From Plotosus lineatus (lineage: Eukaryota > Chordata > Actinopteri > Siluriformes > Plotosidae): a stretch of 64,000 bases of DNA. Position numbers and translations under genes: made by a program. Below, one piece after another: positions 19,752-29,005 of the stretch (position 1 is its first letter; each line of letters begins with the position of its first letter). The stretch lies in NCBI GenBank assembly GCA_024760905.1, contig CM045735.1:30166249-30230248 (forward strand). The letters run 5' to 3'. The notes below the pieces were generated by a model. That model was not told where the DNA came from. It did no database searches and saw only the letters and a list, made by a program, of their open reading frames with translations.

Positions 19752-21766
19752 GACACTGGGAACCATCTCATAATCTGGGATAAATAAACTAAATGTAAAT
19801 TAGCAAGAAGGGAGACACTGTGGCACAGCAAGAAGGTCCTGGGTACACCCTGAACAACTTGCCAGTCTATTACAGAGCCAACATACATACAAATAACTTG
19901 CATTCTTACACTAGGGGAAAGTGGGGAAACTTCTTTTCTTTATTCTTAGAGGAAATTTTCACCAGCCAGTTTGCACAATGTGCATTTCTCTGGACTGTAG
20001 CAGCAACAGAGTACCTGGAGAGAAGTGTCACACAATCACAGAGAGAACTCCACAAACACACTGGGCCCAGGACTTTGTCACTGGGAGGCAGGTGCATTAA
20101 CCACCATGTTGAACTTCCACGCTCTTCTAGATAACCAAACCACCAACTGCACTTAAGAGACACTGGGAAAGAGATCGTGTGTTATTCAAGTATTCAGCAT
20201 GATAAAGCAGGGGCAAGACACATACAGTGGGTGGGATGGTGGTGTTGAGGTTAGCACTTGTGCCTCACAGCAGAAAGGTTCTGGGTTCCTGTGTGGAGTT
20301 CACACATTCTCCTGGTGCTGTGTGGGTTTCCTCCAGGTCAGTGGTTCTTCACCTTGTTGGTGGTACTGTTTCATATACAGTATGTTTGTTCACCGAACCC
20401 TTCTTTATTGAAAAATAAAATATTTTTCAAATTCAAGCCATAAACCTATGTTTTTACTGGGGCACCAAAATGAACCGTGCATTAACATCACTGTGTTCAA
20501 AGAACAAAAAACGAATCCAATGCATGAACTCCCCCATCACAACTACTTACATTATGTGAGGTGCGCATCCGAGTGCGTGCACGCGCATCTGTGTGTGCGC
20601 GCGCAGTATGTTTCATTTACATCTTATGCATTATTTTTGCATGTTTAATTGTTATTATAAGCATGTATAGTATTGCTTATGTATTTATTGATATTATATA
20701 CGCATGATTCAGTCTGCGGGGGTTAATCCCACTTTGCAAATCATGCAGATAGGACGCTGACTAGCATCACGTTCCGTTATATATGCGAATCCATGTTGTA
20801 CATATTCGTCCGACCGCTTTCTTTTTTGCTCAACATAGTACGGATTAAAACATTAAGGAAGAAATCACACGACCTACCATCACGACAGACACAAGTCGAC
20901 TACCAAATTTCCTGCAGCACAGATTGGCCAAACAATGTAGCGTGATCACCTGCAGCCAATCATGGCCAAGCGGGGCGTGTCGTCATGAATAGGAGTCGGG
21001 TGTGTGTCTTGACATCCACCGAACCCCCGAGACTGACTTGATCGAGCCCAGGTTAAGAACCACTGCTCCAGATACTCCAATTTCCTCCCACAAATCCAAA
21101 AACATGCCCATAGACTTGACGGTTTCAAAAATAACCCCCCCCCTCCCCAAGTGTGTTGTGTGCGTAGCCCTGTGAGGTGGCAAGTCATGCCTTCGCCCAG
21201 TGTAGGCCGAGATAGGCTCCAGCCTGCTTGAGATCCTATCAGAACATTAAGTGGCTCAATAAATGACCTGGGGGGGGGGGCAAACAGTTCAGAGAGCATT
21301 GGGCAGACACGAGAATTTCCAAGTAATAAAAGTCCCCCTACAGTCATAAAATACAAACTTGTGCATCAAAAAAAACAAAAAAAACAAACAAACAAAAAAT
21401 TTTAATTAAGGAAGGGTAAATCAATTATAAGGGCTACTGCGGACGGCAGAGGGAGCCAAATTTCAAGGTAAAAATAATTCGGCATTTAAAAAAAAAAAAA
21501 AAAAAAAAATTACATCTATATATAGACACGTTATGCAAAATAATAAAGACTTCTACTTTTAACATTGTAATGCATTTCACAGTAAGAGCACACAGTATTC
21601 AGTAACACTCGAATACATAACTTGAATAGAGCCTCAGACCTCCCTGCAGCCTACCTGCCATCAGAGACAACTTTTTGCACTCAAAGTCAATGTTGTTCTT
21701 CTTGGCGAACATGTAAACCGAGCGACAAGGCTGAGAAAGAAGATCCAAATAGACCTCCAACACCAT
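13666..21766 (-). CDS. gstt1: Glutathione S-transferase theta, five-exon gene
   Basis: Theta-class GST: a cytosolic enzyme that conjugates glutathione to small electrophiles. Exons in coding order are 21655-21766, 18478-18565, 15994-16144, 15715-15891 and 13666-13863; all junctions are GT-AG and phases agree, giving 241 residues (human GSTT1 has 240). Seen in the translation: an N-terminal thioredoxin-like start MVLEVYLDLLSQPCRSVYMF, whose Ser after LL matches the catalytic Ser of theta GSTs; the SESVAI segment of the glutathione site across exons 2/3; DHWYPADLQKRARVNEYLSW opening the helical domain; and PVGAGLEVFEGRPTLSAWRD in the last exon. The start is the first ATG of exon 1, at the family N terminus. 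ddt is the next gene upstream on the same strand, as in other vertebrates. Introns are full of MITEs and SINEs. Whether it is gstt1a, gstt1b or gstt2 in fish nomenclature cannot be settled from sequence alone. Confidence 0.93.
14177..14210. repeat. Poly-G tract followed by (TG)n
   Basis: An 18-19 base G homopolymer then TGTGTGTGTG in gstt1 intron 4. Such G runs can form quadruplexes and cause polymerase slippage. Confidence 0.9.
14297..14600 (+). mobile_element. SINE type D tail split by a hairpin element
   Basis: GTTCAGGGTGTACTCTGCC and CCCAGTGCAGATGG (14310-14352) and GGATTAAACGGTGAATCAGG with AATGAATGA (14571-14598) are the two sides of a type D tail. The 212 bp hairpin lies between them. 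Confidence 0.55.
14359..14570. mobile_element. Fold-back MITE, hAT-like: 93 bp arms around a 26 bp loop
   Basis: Arms 14359-14451 and 14478-14570 are reverse complements with one mismatch seen (AAGTGAT versus AAGCGAT). The ends read CAGGGGTGTCAAACTCGTGC, a start common to hAT-type non-autonomous elements. No clear 8 bp target duplication is found. The open frames on its two strands encode the same peptide start (MSQVRCAAAWLKQKPAATWH) only because of the palindrome. Confidence 0.75.
14890..15090 (-). mobile_element. Degenerate SINE type D
   Basis: CAACACAGCCATTCACA, ATCATGGGAGGAAG and similar words match the minus-strand order of better type D copies such as 32310-32635. It lies in gstt1 intron 4. 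Confidence 0.4.
15248..15298. repeat. (TA)n microsatellite
   Basis: About 50 bp of TA dinucleotides adjoining a Tigger-like MITE copy. Confidence 0.95.
15299..15497 (-). mobile_element. Tigger-like MITE, second copy
   Basis: Reverse-complement relative of 8397-8685: AATATCACTACAAAATTAAA, then GTACAGAGCACATGGATTAT and the end ACCCCCACGTATAACAGGGG ... GCTACTGTG. It is cut off at the (TA)n tract. It lies in gstt1 intron 4. Confidence 0.6.
15715..15891 (-). CDS. gstt1: gstt1 coding exon 4
   Basis: 177 nt, 59 whole codons, acceptor TTTTTAG, donor GTATAA. It encodes LMIPKVMRMEVPKNKMDAAL through KEISLADLVAIVEIMQ, the GST helical core with the conserved SLADL motif. Confidence 0.93.
15994..16144 (-). 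CDS. gstt1: gstt1 coding exon 3
   Basis: 151 nt, acceptor CTTGCAG, donor GTAAGA. It encodes VAIMQYMVEKYHTPDHWYPA and the first helices of the C-terminal domain (RARVNEYLSWQHSNMRPHGS). Confidence 0.93.
16667..16692. repeat. (TA)n microsatellite
   Basis: A short TA tract followed by degenerate (TACA)n, about 50 bp before a Tigger-type element in gstt1 intron 2. Confidence 0.9.
16741..17527 (-). mobile_element. Tigger-type (pogo) element, internally deleted
   Basis: 787 bp with terminal inverted repeats CAGTGATACCTCTGCTCACG (left) and, on the other strand at the right end, CAGTAAAACCTCCGCTGACG. TA dinucleotides lie at 16739-16740 and 17528-17529. It retains only the transposase N terminus. It lies in gstt1 intron 2. 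Confidence 0.85.
17090..17266 (-). pseudogene. Tigger transposase N-terminal (CENP-B-type HTH) remnant
   Basis: MGPKKTPPQAEIIEKHERGV, RLCDSASQYQYAKSTIAPIL and KNKEAIKG match the CENP-B-like helix-turn-helix of Tigger transposases. The DDE catalytic domain is absent. Confidence 0.75.
17528..18477. other. gstt1 intron 2 sequence, no recognised feature
   Basis: I find no coding exon or clear repeat apart from short C runs (near 17918 and 18450). Confidence 0.4.
18478..18565 (-). CDS. gstt1: gstt1 coding exon 2
   Basis: 88 nt between acceptor TTCCCAG and donor GTGTGA. It encodes EHYSDEFRKINMVRKAPAIR then DGDFCLSE, containing the conserved cis-proline region (KAPAI). It is too short to show as an isolated open frame. 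Confidence 0.9.
18689..19104. mobile_element. Tigger-type MITE, CAGGGATCCCTC family
   Basis: 416 bp bounded by CAGGGATCCCTC termini in inverted orientation, flanked by TA at 18687-18688 and 19105-19106. It contains two poly-A runs (about 18738-18757 and 18814-18834) and no transposase. It is related to 59370-59717 and to the core of the element at 20339-21065. It lies in gstt1 intron 1. Confidence 0.8.
19135..19440 (-). mobile_element. SINE type D, degenerate
   Basis: Minus-strand copy: head at the right (GAACCCCAGACTTTTTTGTG ... GTGCTAGCCACCACC), body GAGAAAACCCCACACAGGCA, tail at the left (CCTAATAAAGTTCATAGATG). It lies in gstt1 intron 1. Confidence 0.5.
19718..19747. repeat. Poly-A tract
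   Basis: A near-uninterrupted 29 base A run in gstt1 intron 1. Confidence 0.9.
19810..20115 (-). mobile_element. SINE type D, degenerate
   Basis: Minus-order words: GGTACACCCTGAACAACTTG, GAGAGAACTCCACAAACACA, GGGAGGCAGGTGCATTAACC, ACCATGTTG. Confidence 0.45.
20226..20338 (+). mobile_element. SINE type D, left part (interrupted)
   Basis: Head and body (GGTTAGCACTTGTGCCTCAC, GTGTGGGTTTCCTCCAGGT) stop where a hAT-like element begins at 20339. They resume at 21066 with ACTCCAATTTCCTCCCACAA. Confidence 0.65.
20339..21065. mobile_element. hAT-like element with 8 bp target duplication
   Basis: 727 bp with ends CAGTGGTTCTTCACC and, inverted, CAGTGGTTCTTAACC. It is flanked by CTCCAGGT (20331-20338) and CTCCAGAT (21066-21073), an 8 bp duplication with one change, as hAT elements make. 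No transposase frame remains. A core at about 20510-20750 (long AT segment then GGGGGTTAATCCCACTTTGC) resembles the CAGGGATCCCTC-type MITEs, so a second element seems nested inside. Confidence 0.75.
21066..21260 (+). mobile_element. SINE type D, right part
   Basis: Continues 20226-20338: TTTCCTCCCACAAATCC, GCCCTGTGAGGTGGC, TAGGCTCCAGCCTGC. Confidence 0.6.
21484..21510. repeat. Poly-A tract
   Basis: A 23 base A run in the gstt1 first intron, near exon 1. Confidence 0.9.
21655..21766 (-). CDS. gstt1: gstt1 coding exon 1
   Basis: 112 nt: ATG plus 37 codons and one base, donor GTAGGC. It encodes the beta-alpha-beta start of the thioredoxin-like domain with the LSQPCR catalytic-serine motif. Confidence 0.92.
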
Positions 21767-22079
21767 TTTGACTTGTTTAAGACTGTTTCCTTTTACTTTT
21801 CCAGCTCCGTCACGCACTCCTGTCGCACTTAAAAACCTCCAGCCGTCCCAAGAAAGAAAGCGAAAAGTTCAGCGGTCACTACCAATTTGCTGAGGCCCGT
21901 GTCAATCATCCAATTTTCTCCAGAATAAGAGCCGCCCACCTAAAGGCTCCAAGCAGGTGTCAGGACTTTAAATCTCATCACGAGTTAGCGTTTGTTGGTA
22001 CACGAGGTCAAGGCGTGGTACGTACACCCTTAACAGTCCAGCACACACACTTGGAGGAAATTTAGAACAGATAATTTGC

Positions 22080-22400
22080 CTAATGTCATTGTCGTGTAGT
22101 GGTTCGCATGGCTGCCTCACAGCAAAAATGTTCTGGGTTCGATTCCCAGCTTGAGTTTGCATGTTCTTTCTGTGCTTGTGTGGGTTTCCTTTGTTTGTAC
22201 TCAGGTTTCCTCCCAAAGTCCAAAATCATGTACAGTACGTTAATTGGCCATGAGTGGGAGTATGAATGGTTGTGTGAGTATTGGCCCAGTGATGTCCTGG
22301 TGAGCTGTCCAGGGTGTACTTCACCCTCACCCAGAGTCAGATGAGATGTACGCTAGCCTCCCAGCGACCCAAATTAGGATTAAGTGGTTCAGAAAATGAA
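22080..22400 (+). mobile_element. SINE type D
   Basis: The tRNA-like head (GTAGTGGTTCGCATGGCTGC; GGGTTCGATTCCCAGC as B box), body GTGGGTTTCCTTTG and tail CCCAAATTAGGATTAAGTGG with GAAAATGAATG. Confidence 0.65.
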
Positions 22401-22404
22401 TGGA

Positions 22405-22570
22405 ATGAATTAGCCTAATATGCAAACTCTTTACTTGGAGGAAACCCGCACAAGTATGGGAGAACATGCACAGACTACACAAAGAAACATCCTCACCAAG
22501 CCCGGAACTCAAACTCAGGACCTTCTTGCTGTGAGGTGGATGTGCTAACCACTACGCAACCGTGCTGCCC
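22405..22570 (-). mobile_element. SINE type D head half, inverted
   Basis: Minus-strand head: GAGGAAACCCGCACAAGTAT, CAGGACCTTCTTGCTGTGAG and GCTAACCACTACGCAACC. It lies head to tail-opposed with the copy at 22080-22400, forming an inverted pair. Confidence 0.55.
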
Positions 22571-22599
22571 ACGTTAAAATCTCCCACTTACACATTCAC

Positions 22600-22721
22600 T
22601 GATTTGCCAAACCACTTAATCCTACTTTCACAGGGAGTCTGGCACTGATCACATTAAACACTGGGCAGGGCGGAGCACACCGTAAACGGCTTGATGGGCA
22701 TCACAGGGCAAACACATAAAA

Positions 22722-22755
<34 letters not shown>

Positions 22756-22960
22756 CTAGGAGAAATTTGGAACAGCTGATGTGCCAAACGTGCATGTCTT
22801 TGGACTGAGTGAGGAAACTGAATAACCCGGAGAAAATTTAACACAAACACAAGGAGAACATGCAAATTTACACAGAAACGCCCTAACGAAGCCCAGGACT
22901 CGAACCTACAACCTCTAGGATGCCAAGTGTGCTATCACCTACACCACCATGCTGCCCACT
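22600..22960 (-). mobile_element. SINE type D with (CA)n tract
   Basis: The minus-order type D word series, interrupted by a CA microsatellite at about 22722-22754. Confidence 0.5.
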
Positions 22961-23099
22961 TTGAAATCTTCACATAGAAATATGCGATATTTAGTTTTTG
23001 TTCAAGTTTATTATTTATTAATGGCACCATCTTGTGTATATATTTTTATTATTTTCCCATTCAAGAATAATCTGCATTCATATGGAATGTTTCTCTTCA

Positions 23100-23215
23100 A
23101 TTTACTGCGGTGTTTCTGCCTTCGCCCAGAGTTGGCGGAGATAGGCTCCAGCCGCCCCGTGACCCTAGAAAGACTAAGACCCAAGAAAGTTTGACAAAAG
23201 AATGAATGAATAACT
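23100..23215 (+). mobile_element. SINE type D tail
   Basis: TCTGCCTTCGCCCAGAGTTG, GATAGGCTCCAGCCGCCCCG and AATGAATGAATAA: tail only. Confidence 0.5.
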
Positions 23216-23559
23216 GAATAATTCACAAGTTTTCCATATTAACATTTATCTGTTTTGGAAAGCTGGAAGCTGCTCAGACCAAGCTGGATTCTTCAGAAGA
23301 GTCTTCATTCATACAAATATTATAGAAGCTGGGACTGAATGGGTGTTGGTTCCTTTCCCTGACCGGCAGGGAAGATATGTGGTGCCTGGGTCCCCTACCC
23401 TTTCCGATACTTTTATGACTGGTCTGCCCACTGCTCATATGTGTGCACTCATTTCAGATAGTGAATAAATGCATAAAATAGGAAATGCAGAGATAAATTT
23501 TCCATTATGAGACAAGAAAATAAGAAAATCAAAAATAACTGGCTCTTCCAAATTGACCG

Positions 23560-23690
23560 TAGGTGTGTGTGTTGGCCCTGCGGTGGTCTGGTGAGTGTGT
23601 CTTGCCTTTACTCGGTGTCGCTTGAGATATTCTCCAGCCTCTCCGTGACCTAAGGATTAAGTGGTTCAGCAAATAAGTGAGTTAGTGAGA
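23560..23690 (+). mobile_element. SINE type D tail
   Basis: GGTCTGGTGAGTGTGTCTTG, TATTCTCCAGCCTCTCCGTG, AAGGATTAAGTGGTTCAGCA: tail only. Confidence 0.45.
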
Positions 23691-23790
23691 TTTACACTTA
23701 CATTTACACTTACATTTACATTTACACTTACATTTACATTTATGGCATTTGACAATGTTCTTATTCAGAACAACTTACATTTGTCAGTTC
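23691..23790. repeat. (TTTACA/CTTACA)n tandem hexamers and dispersed-repeat end
   Basis: Eight or so hexamers alternating TTTACA and CTTACA, then TTTATGGCATTTGACAATG. CATTTACATTTATTGCATTT at 47850-47890 is a second copy of the same end. Confidence 0.6.
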
Positions 23791-24164
23791 AACTCGGAAA
23801 TCCACCTATTTGTGCATGCATGGTTTATGCACATTGTTACTGCTATATATACTGTATATCCTTAGAATAATAATAAAAAAAACTTTTGTAGAGATGATTT
23901 ATTTTATATTATGTAACTTTATTTAAAATTTCACAATACCTGCTTCCACAAGCCTTTTTTCAAAATACAGTCCTCCGTGTGGCTATCACAAAGGCTCATC
24001 AAATATAACTCTCTGTTGATATGTATCGTTTCCACTCATTTTCCACTTAATTCAATTAGGATCGATGGTGGCTAGTGCCTATCTCAGACAGCTCTCACAG
24101 AAGGCAGGTTACATCCAAAGCATCTCACCAGACCATTGCAGATACACATTATTCCTTCATTCAT

Positions 24165-24415
24165 TTTTGAAGCCAGTTAATCTTAATTAGAGTCACAGGA
24201 GGGCTGGCACCCATCTAAGCCGACTCCGGGCAAGGGGTGGGGTACACCCTGAACAGCTCGCCAGGCCATTTTTGGACTGTAGGAGGTAAGTAGAGTACCT
24301 GGAGAAAACCCATACAAACATGGGGAAAACATACAATCTCCACAAAAAATTGCCCCAAGCTCGAGAATTGAACCCTGTTGTTGTGAAGCAAACATGCTAA
24401 CCACTGCACCAATGG
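24165..24415 (-). mobile_element. SINE type D
   Basis: Minus order: GAGTCACAGGAGGGCTGGCA, GGGGTACACCCTGAACAGCT, GAGAAAACCCATACAAACAT, GTGCTAACCACT-like head. Confidence 0.55.
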
Positions 24416-25179
24416 ATATACATCATGAATGAGGTTAAAAAATGAAAATGGTTGTTATTTCAAGCTGTTTATAACTATCCTAAAACGATATAATTTTATG
24501 TACTTCTGCCTGTCTTAAGTGGAGCAGTGGATCCAAAAGCAAGGTTGAAAAATTCAAGCTAAAATTAAACAGATATCCATTGCAGATAACTATTTTTAAA
24601 ATTAATTTACTTTAGTCTTCTCCAATAATTTCTTTGATTAAATATCTTTCCATGACTGCACTTGTGTCCAGATCCGTAGCCAGGACCCCCCCAGCCCCCC
24701 AGATCAAAGTCATAGCTTACTTCCAATGTTTACGTTTATCCGTACACTCAGATAGATCAGTCACATGGAGTCTACAGGATTTTGAATAACTTATTCATTT
24801 CAGATAAATCTTTGGCTGTGCTTCATTTACTCACAGTTCAGAAAAAGAAAAAACATAGATAAAGTGGTTAATGAACAATGTTTGTTAAACATTACAAAGT
24901 GAACTGTATTCCCTCAGTTTTGCAATTTTATTTGCTAAGGTATTCATTTGCACTTTGGACTATGTTCCCTTATTGTGGTGGGAAGTCATCCAATCTCATG
25001 ACTTTGCATTTTATCTGTTCCAAACCCTGAGAAGTTAATACCTTAATCTGATCAAATATTTAGATACAACCAAAATCACATAAAACCAAAGACAAGGAAA
25101 AACCCCCTCAACTTGGCTGCAGACGCCATCATAAGTGAACTATAACAACTGGTGGGCGGTTATAGCACTCTGCTGCTAT
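24416..25179. other. Unrecognised sequence
   Basis: AT-rich, no exon or clear repeat apart from a short C-rich run near 24690. Confidence 0.35.
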
Positions 25180-25400
25180 ACTGATATTGACCTTTGACCG
25201 CCAAAATCCGATCAATTGTCTTGTATGTCGTGAGTCATGTGACAATACCTCAAAATGTGCTCAAGATATTTAAGATGTTCACAAAAATACCTTGACCTTG
25301 GCCTTTGAACTCCAACTTCCAAAATCCAGTCGGTTAATTCCTGGGTCAAGATTTATCATCTCAGGAATTCCATTTATTCAGCCCAATGATTGTGGGTCCT
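25180..25400 (+). repeat. Dispersed repeat with DR1 motif
   Basis: TGACCTTTGACC (25188-25199), TGTCGTGAGTCATGTGACAA, AAAATGTGCTCAAGATATTT and TTCACAAAAATACCTTGACC show the layout of a common fish repeat. A relative is at 58990-59210. Confidence 0.5.
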
Positions 25401-26348
25401 CATCGTTAAGACCTACCAAATAACTTTAGTCTAACAGTCACAATCCTATTGATCAGGATCAGTTTTGTTCCAGTAAGTGTGTGATGTACTTCTTACATAT
25501 GCAGATTTTCTCTTGATGAAGGGAGTGGTCACACTGGACATACAATAGAAAAGCAATTGATGAGGATTGATTTTTTTTTTTCAAATTTTGAAATTTGCCT
25601 CAAGATGTTTTGCGACTCTACGTGCAAGTGAATATATTGCAGCATAAATATGTATATTATGCGAAAGTCTCAAGGACATCACACAACAATTTTGCAAGTA
25701 ATTAGTGATTGGTTTGCAGGTGTTTGGCGAAAAAACAAATGTCCTTTCTTAAATCAGTTGTGCTTTGTTCGCTTTTTGTTCTCAAACTATTCACTTTTTA
25801 TGTGTGCGTTAGTCGAACAAAATACAAATAAAATATGAATGGCGAACACCAACAAGTGTCAAACTTTCTGCGTGGAAGCCTCCAATTTGTTGCTTTTCAT
25901 TGTGAACAAAAAATGAATACTGTACTTTGTGAGAAAAAAGACATTTGCGACCTTCTCAATACATGTGTTTGTTGTTTGAGAATACTCCTCGACAAAGCCT
26001 CATTGTCATTTGCGTCAGTCGCTGTTCTCTTGCACCTCTAGTGTGATCAAGCTCTAACCGCTGCAAGTTGATCATAGAGATTTGAAATTGTTCAGAAATC
26101 AATGCTTGTATACATTCCTACAGCGGTTCACATCAGGTTTTATGCTTCATTCAGGTCAGGGTCAGCATGACGCAGGAATGCACATCAGAAGTGCAAGTCC
26201 AACATCATGCACTCTGTGCACAGTCATGTTTGCTCATACCTCGGAAAGATTTAAGAAAGAATCTGGAGCTTTGCTGGGACTATTTCATGACAGTTCTAAG
26301 CATCTGGGAGGTATCTATTTCTTAAACTTGGTTTTACACTGTGGCCAC
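25401..26348. other. Unrecognised sequence
   Basis: Open frames of 62-136 residues occur but lack splice context, family motifs or conserved composition. No repeat end recognised. Confidence 0.35.
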
Positions 26349-28190
26349 GATCTTCTTCTTCTTCTTCTTTTCCTTTTGGCTGTTCCCCTCAGGGGTCGCC
26401 ACAGCGAATCCTCTGCCTCCATCTCTCCCTATCCTCTGCATCTTCTTCTCTTACACCAACTACCTTCATGTCCTCCTTCACCACATCCATAAATCTCCTC
26501 TTTGGTCTTCCTCTAGGCCTTCTGCCTGGTAGTTCCAACCTCAGCATCCTACTACCAATAAACTCACTATCCCTCCTCTGTACATGCCCAAACCATCTCA
26601 GTCTAGCCTCTGACTTTGTCTCCAAAACCTTTTACATGTGCTGTCCCTCTGATGTGCTCATTCCTGATCCTATCCATCCTCGTTACTCCCAAAGAGAACC
26701 TCAACATTTTCATCTCTGCTACCTCCAACTCTGCCTCCTGTCTTTTCCCCAGGGCCACTTGTTTCTAAACCATACAACATCGCTGGCCTGTTAACTAACC
26801 TTGTTAGCTAACTGGGTTATCAAAGGCGGACCATGTCTCACTGTCTATGGTGAGAGGCATGTAAAAGAACCATTGCTGACTTTCGTAAAGAGTAGGCTGC
26901 AAAGCCGTCAGCGTGTTTCTGTCCCTTGCTAAAAAGGGTTGTGTCAGGAAGGGCATCCGACGTAAAAACCTCTGCCAAATCAAAACGTGCGAATCAGATG
27001 ATTTGCTGTGGCGACTCCCGAGTAAAAAAGGGAAAAAGCCGAAAGGAAGACAGACAACATCGCTGGCCTCACCACCGTCTTGTACACTTTTCCTTTTATT
27101 CTTGCCGATACCTTCCTATCACACGTTACATCGGACACTTTTCTCCAACCATTCCAACCTGCCTGCACACGCTTCTTCACCTCTTTTCCACACTCTCCAT
27201 TGCTCTGGATTGTTGATTCTAAGTACTTAAAATCCTCCACCTTCTTTATTTCTGCTTCCTGTAACCTCACCGTTCCTCTTGGGTCCTTGTCGTTCACACA
27301 CATGTATTCTGTCTTACTGAGGCTGACCTTCATTCCTCTCCTTTCCAGGGCATACCTCCACCTCTCTAGAGTTTCCTGCACTTGGTCTCTGCTCTCACTA
27401 CAGCTCACAATGTTATCTGCAAACATCATAGTCCATGGGGAATCTTGTCTAACCTCGTCTGTCAGCCTGTCCATCACCACAGCAAACAAGAAGGGGCTCA
27501 GAGCTGACCCTTGATGCAGTCCAACCTCCACCTTGAACTCTTCTGTCACACCAACAGCACACCTCACCACTGTCTTACATCTCTTATACATGTCCTGAAC
27601 CACTCCAACATGCTTCTCTGCCATGCCAGACTTCCTCATGCAATACCACAGTTCCTCTCTCGGCACCCTATCATTGCTTTCTCCAGATCCACAAAGGCAC
27701 AATGCAGCTCCTTCTGACCTTCTGTGTACTAACCTATTCACATCCTCAAAGCAAACACTGTATCTGTGGTGCTCTTTCTTGGCATGAAACCAAACTGTTG
27801 TTCATAAATGCTGATCTCTGCCCTTAGTCTAGCTTCCACTATTCTTTTCCATAACTTCATCGTATGGCTCATCAACTTTATCCCTCTCTAGTTGCCACAA
27901 CTCTGCACGTATTCCTTGTTCTTAAAAATGGGCACCAGCATACTTCTCCTCCATTCCTCCGGCATCCTCTCACTCTCTAAGACCTTGTTGAATGTTCTTG
28001 TCAGAAAATCTACTGCTACCTCTCCTAGACACTTCCATACCTCCACCACTATGTCAGCAGGACCAACTGCCTTTCCACTCTTCATCCTCTTCAATGCCCT
28101 CCTCACTTCACTCTTACTAATCTTTGCTACTTCCTGGTCCTCAACGGTCACCTCTTCTACTCTTTTTTCCTCTCTCATTTTCCTCATTCA
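26349..28190 (-). mobile_element. RTE-clade LINE, 5'-truncated second copy, split by a SINE
   Basis: Minus-strand RT: MRRALKRMKSGKAVGP-like start (RRALKRMKSGKAVGPADIVV) at about 28130, NDRVPREELWYCMRKSGMAE, ALSPFLFAVVMDRLTDEVRQ, TMMFADNIVSCSESRD (the FADD second Asp is Asn) and the C terminus LRWFGHVQRRDSEFIGSRML. The 3' end at 26349 is (TTC)n followed by TTTTGGCTGTTCCCCTCAGG. The endonuclease part is absent. A type B SINE (26790-27053) interrupts it. Confidence 0.85.
26790..27053 (+). mobile_element. 5'-truncated SINE type B inserted in the RTE LINE
   Basis: It begins in the body (TTAGCTAACTGGGTTATCAA) and ends CGACTCCCGAGTAAAAAAGG ... GAAGACAG. The 16 bp host sequence ACAACATCGCTGGCCT is duplicated at 26774-26789 and 27054-27069. 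The tRNA head is missing, as expected for incomplete reverse transcription. About ten extra bases at the 5' junction are unexplained. Confidence 0.9.
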
Positions 28191-28739
28191 CCAGCATGAC
28201 GCTTACAATTCATGAGCACAGTTGACACATGATTGAGGTATATAAAGGAGGCCGAGTTCATGCAAGAGATGAAACTTGAAGGAATTGGGTAATCAAGTTA
28301 ATCAAAATTCCCTAATCACATCAATGTCTATGAAGCTCTTGTAGGTTCTATTAATGTCTGTTCAGCTTTACTACAAGTGACATGTCCTATCATGATTGGC
28401 ACCTCTTCTTCTTCTTCTTTTTCCCTTTTTGGTTGGCATCAAATTGTAATAACAAAATTTTTGACAGTCAAAAAATTGGTCAAGATCATCATGATTCCAC
28501 AAATTTTCCTCAAGATCCTCACGATTCCACCAAGTTTCCTCAAGATTATTACGTGTCGATCCCATGATTCCGACCATTCTCATCAAAATTCTCTCAAATT
28601 GTGGCGATCATGGACAGGTTAAAGACTGTGATGAATTTACCCTTCTACACAGTTCGATTACTGTCTCACAGCTTTCAACATTGGAAGAAGTCTACATATA
28701 CAGTACTCATTGTATCTGCAAATCTATGCACATCTGATG
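28191..28739. other. Unrecognised sequence with LINE-tail-like word
   Basis: CTTCTTCTTCTTTTTCCC at about 28405 resembles the RTE 3' terminus in minus orientation but has no RTE body beside it. A short tandem motif ATTCCACAAATTTTCCTCAA/GATTCCACCAAGTTTCCTCA repeats at 28490-28545. Confidence 0.35.
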
Positions 28740-29005
28740 ATATTCGACCCACCCCAAGCACAGTTTCTAGCTCAGCCAACAATGGGTGGAGAAGGGTTAT
28801 AACTTGAGCAGTGGGCAACCTGGAACAACCAGCCTAATGTACATATCTTTGTACTGTTTGAGGAAACCAGAGTACCTGAAGAAAACCCATGCAAGCATGG
28901 GAGAGAACGTGCAACTCCACCAGAAATGTCCAAGCCTAGGACTTGTACCCATGACATTCATGCTATGAGGTGGATATGCTAACCACTCCATCATCATGAC
29001 GCCCA
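28740..29005 (-). mobile_element. SINE type D
   Basis: Minus order: CAGTGGGCAACCTGGAACAA, GAGAACGTGCAACTCCAC, TATGAGGTGGATATGCTAAC, CATGACGCCC head end. Confidence 0.55.

Noticed and set aside
23691..23745. Tandem hexamers that might be telomere-like
   Set aside because: The units are TTTACA/CTTACA, not TTAGGG; they match a known type of dispersed repeat end seen also at 47850.
25650..26492. Run of three consecutive plus-strand open frames
   Set aside because: No shared family, different frames, no splice logic; the last overlaps the RTE LINE 3' end.
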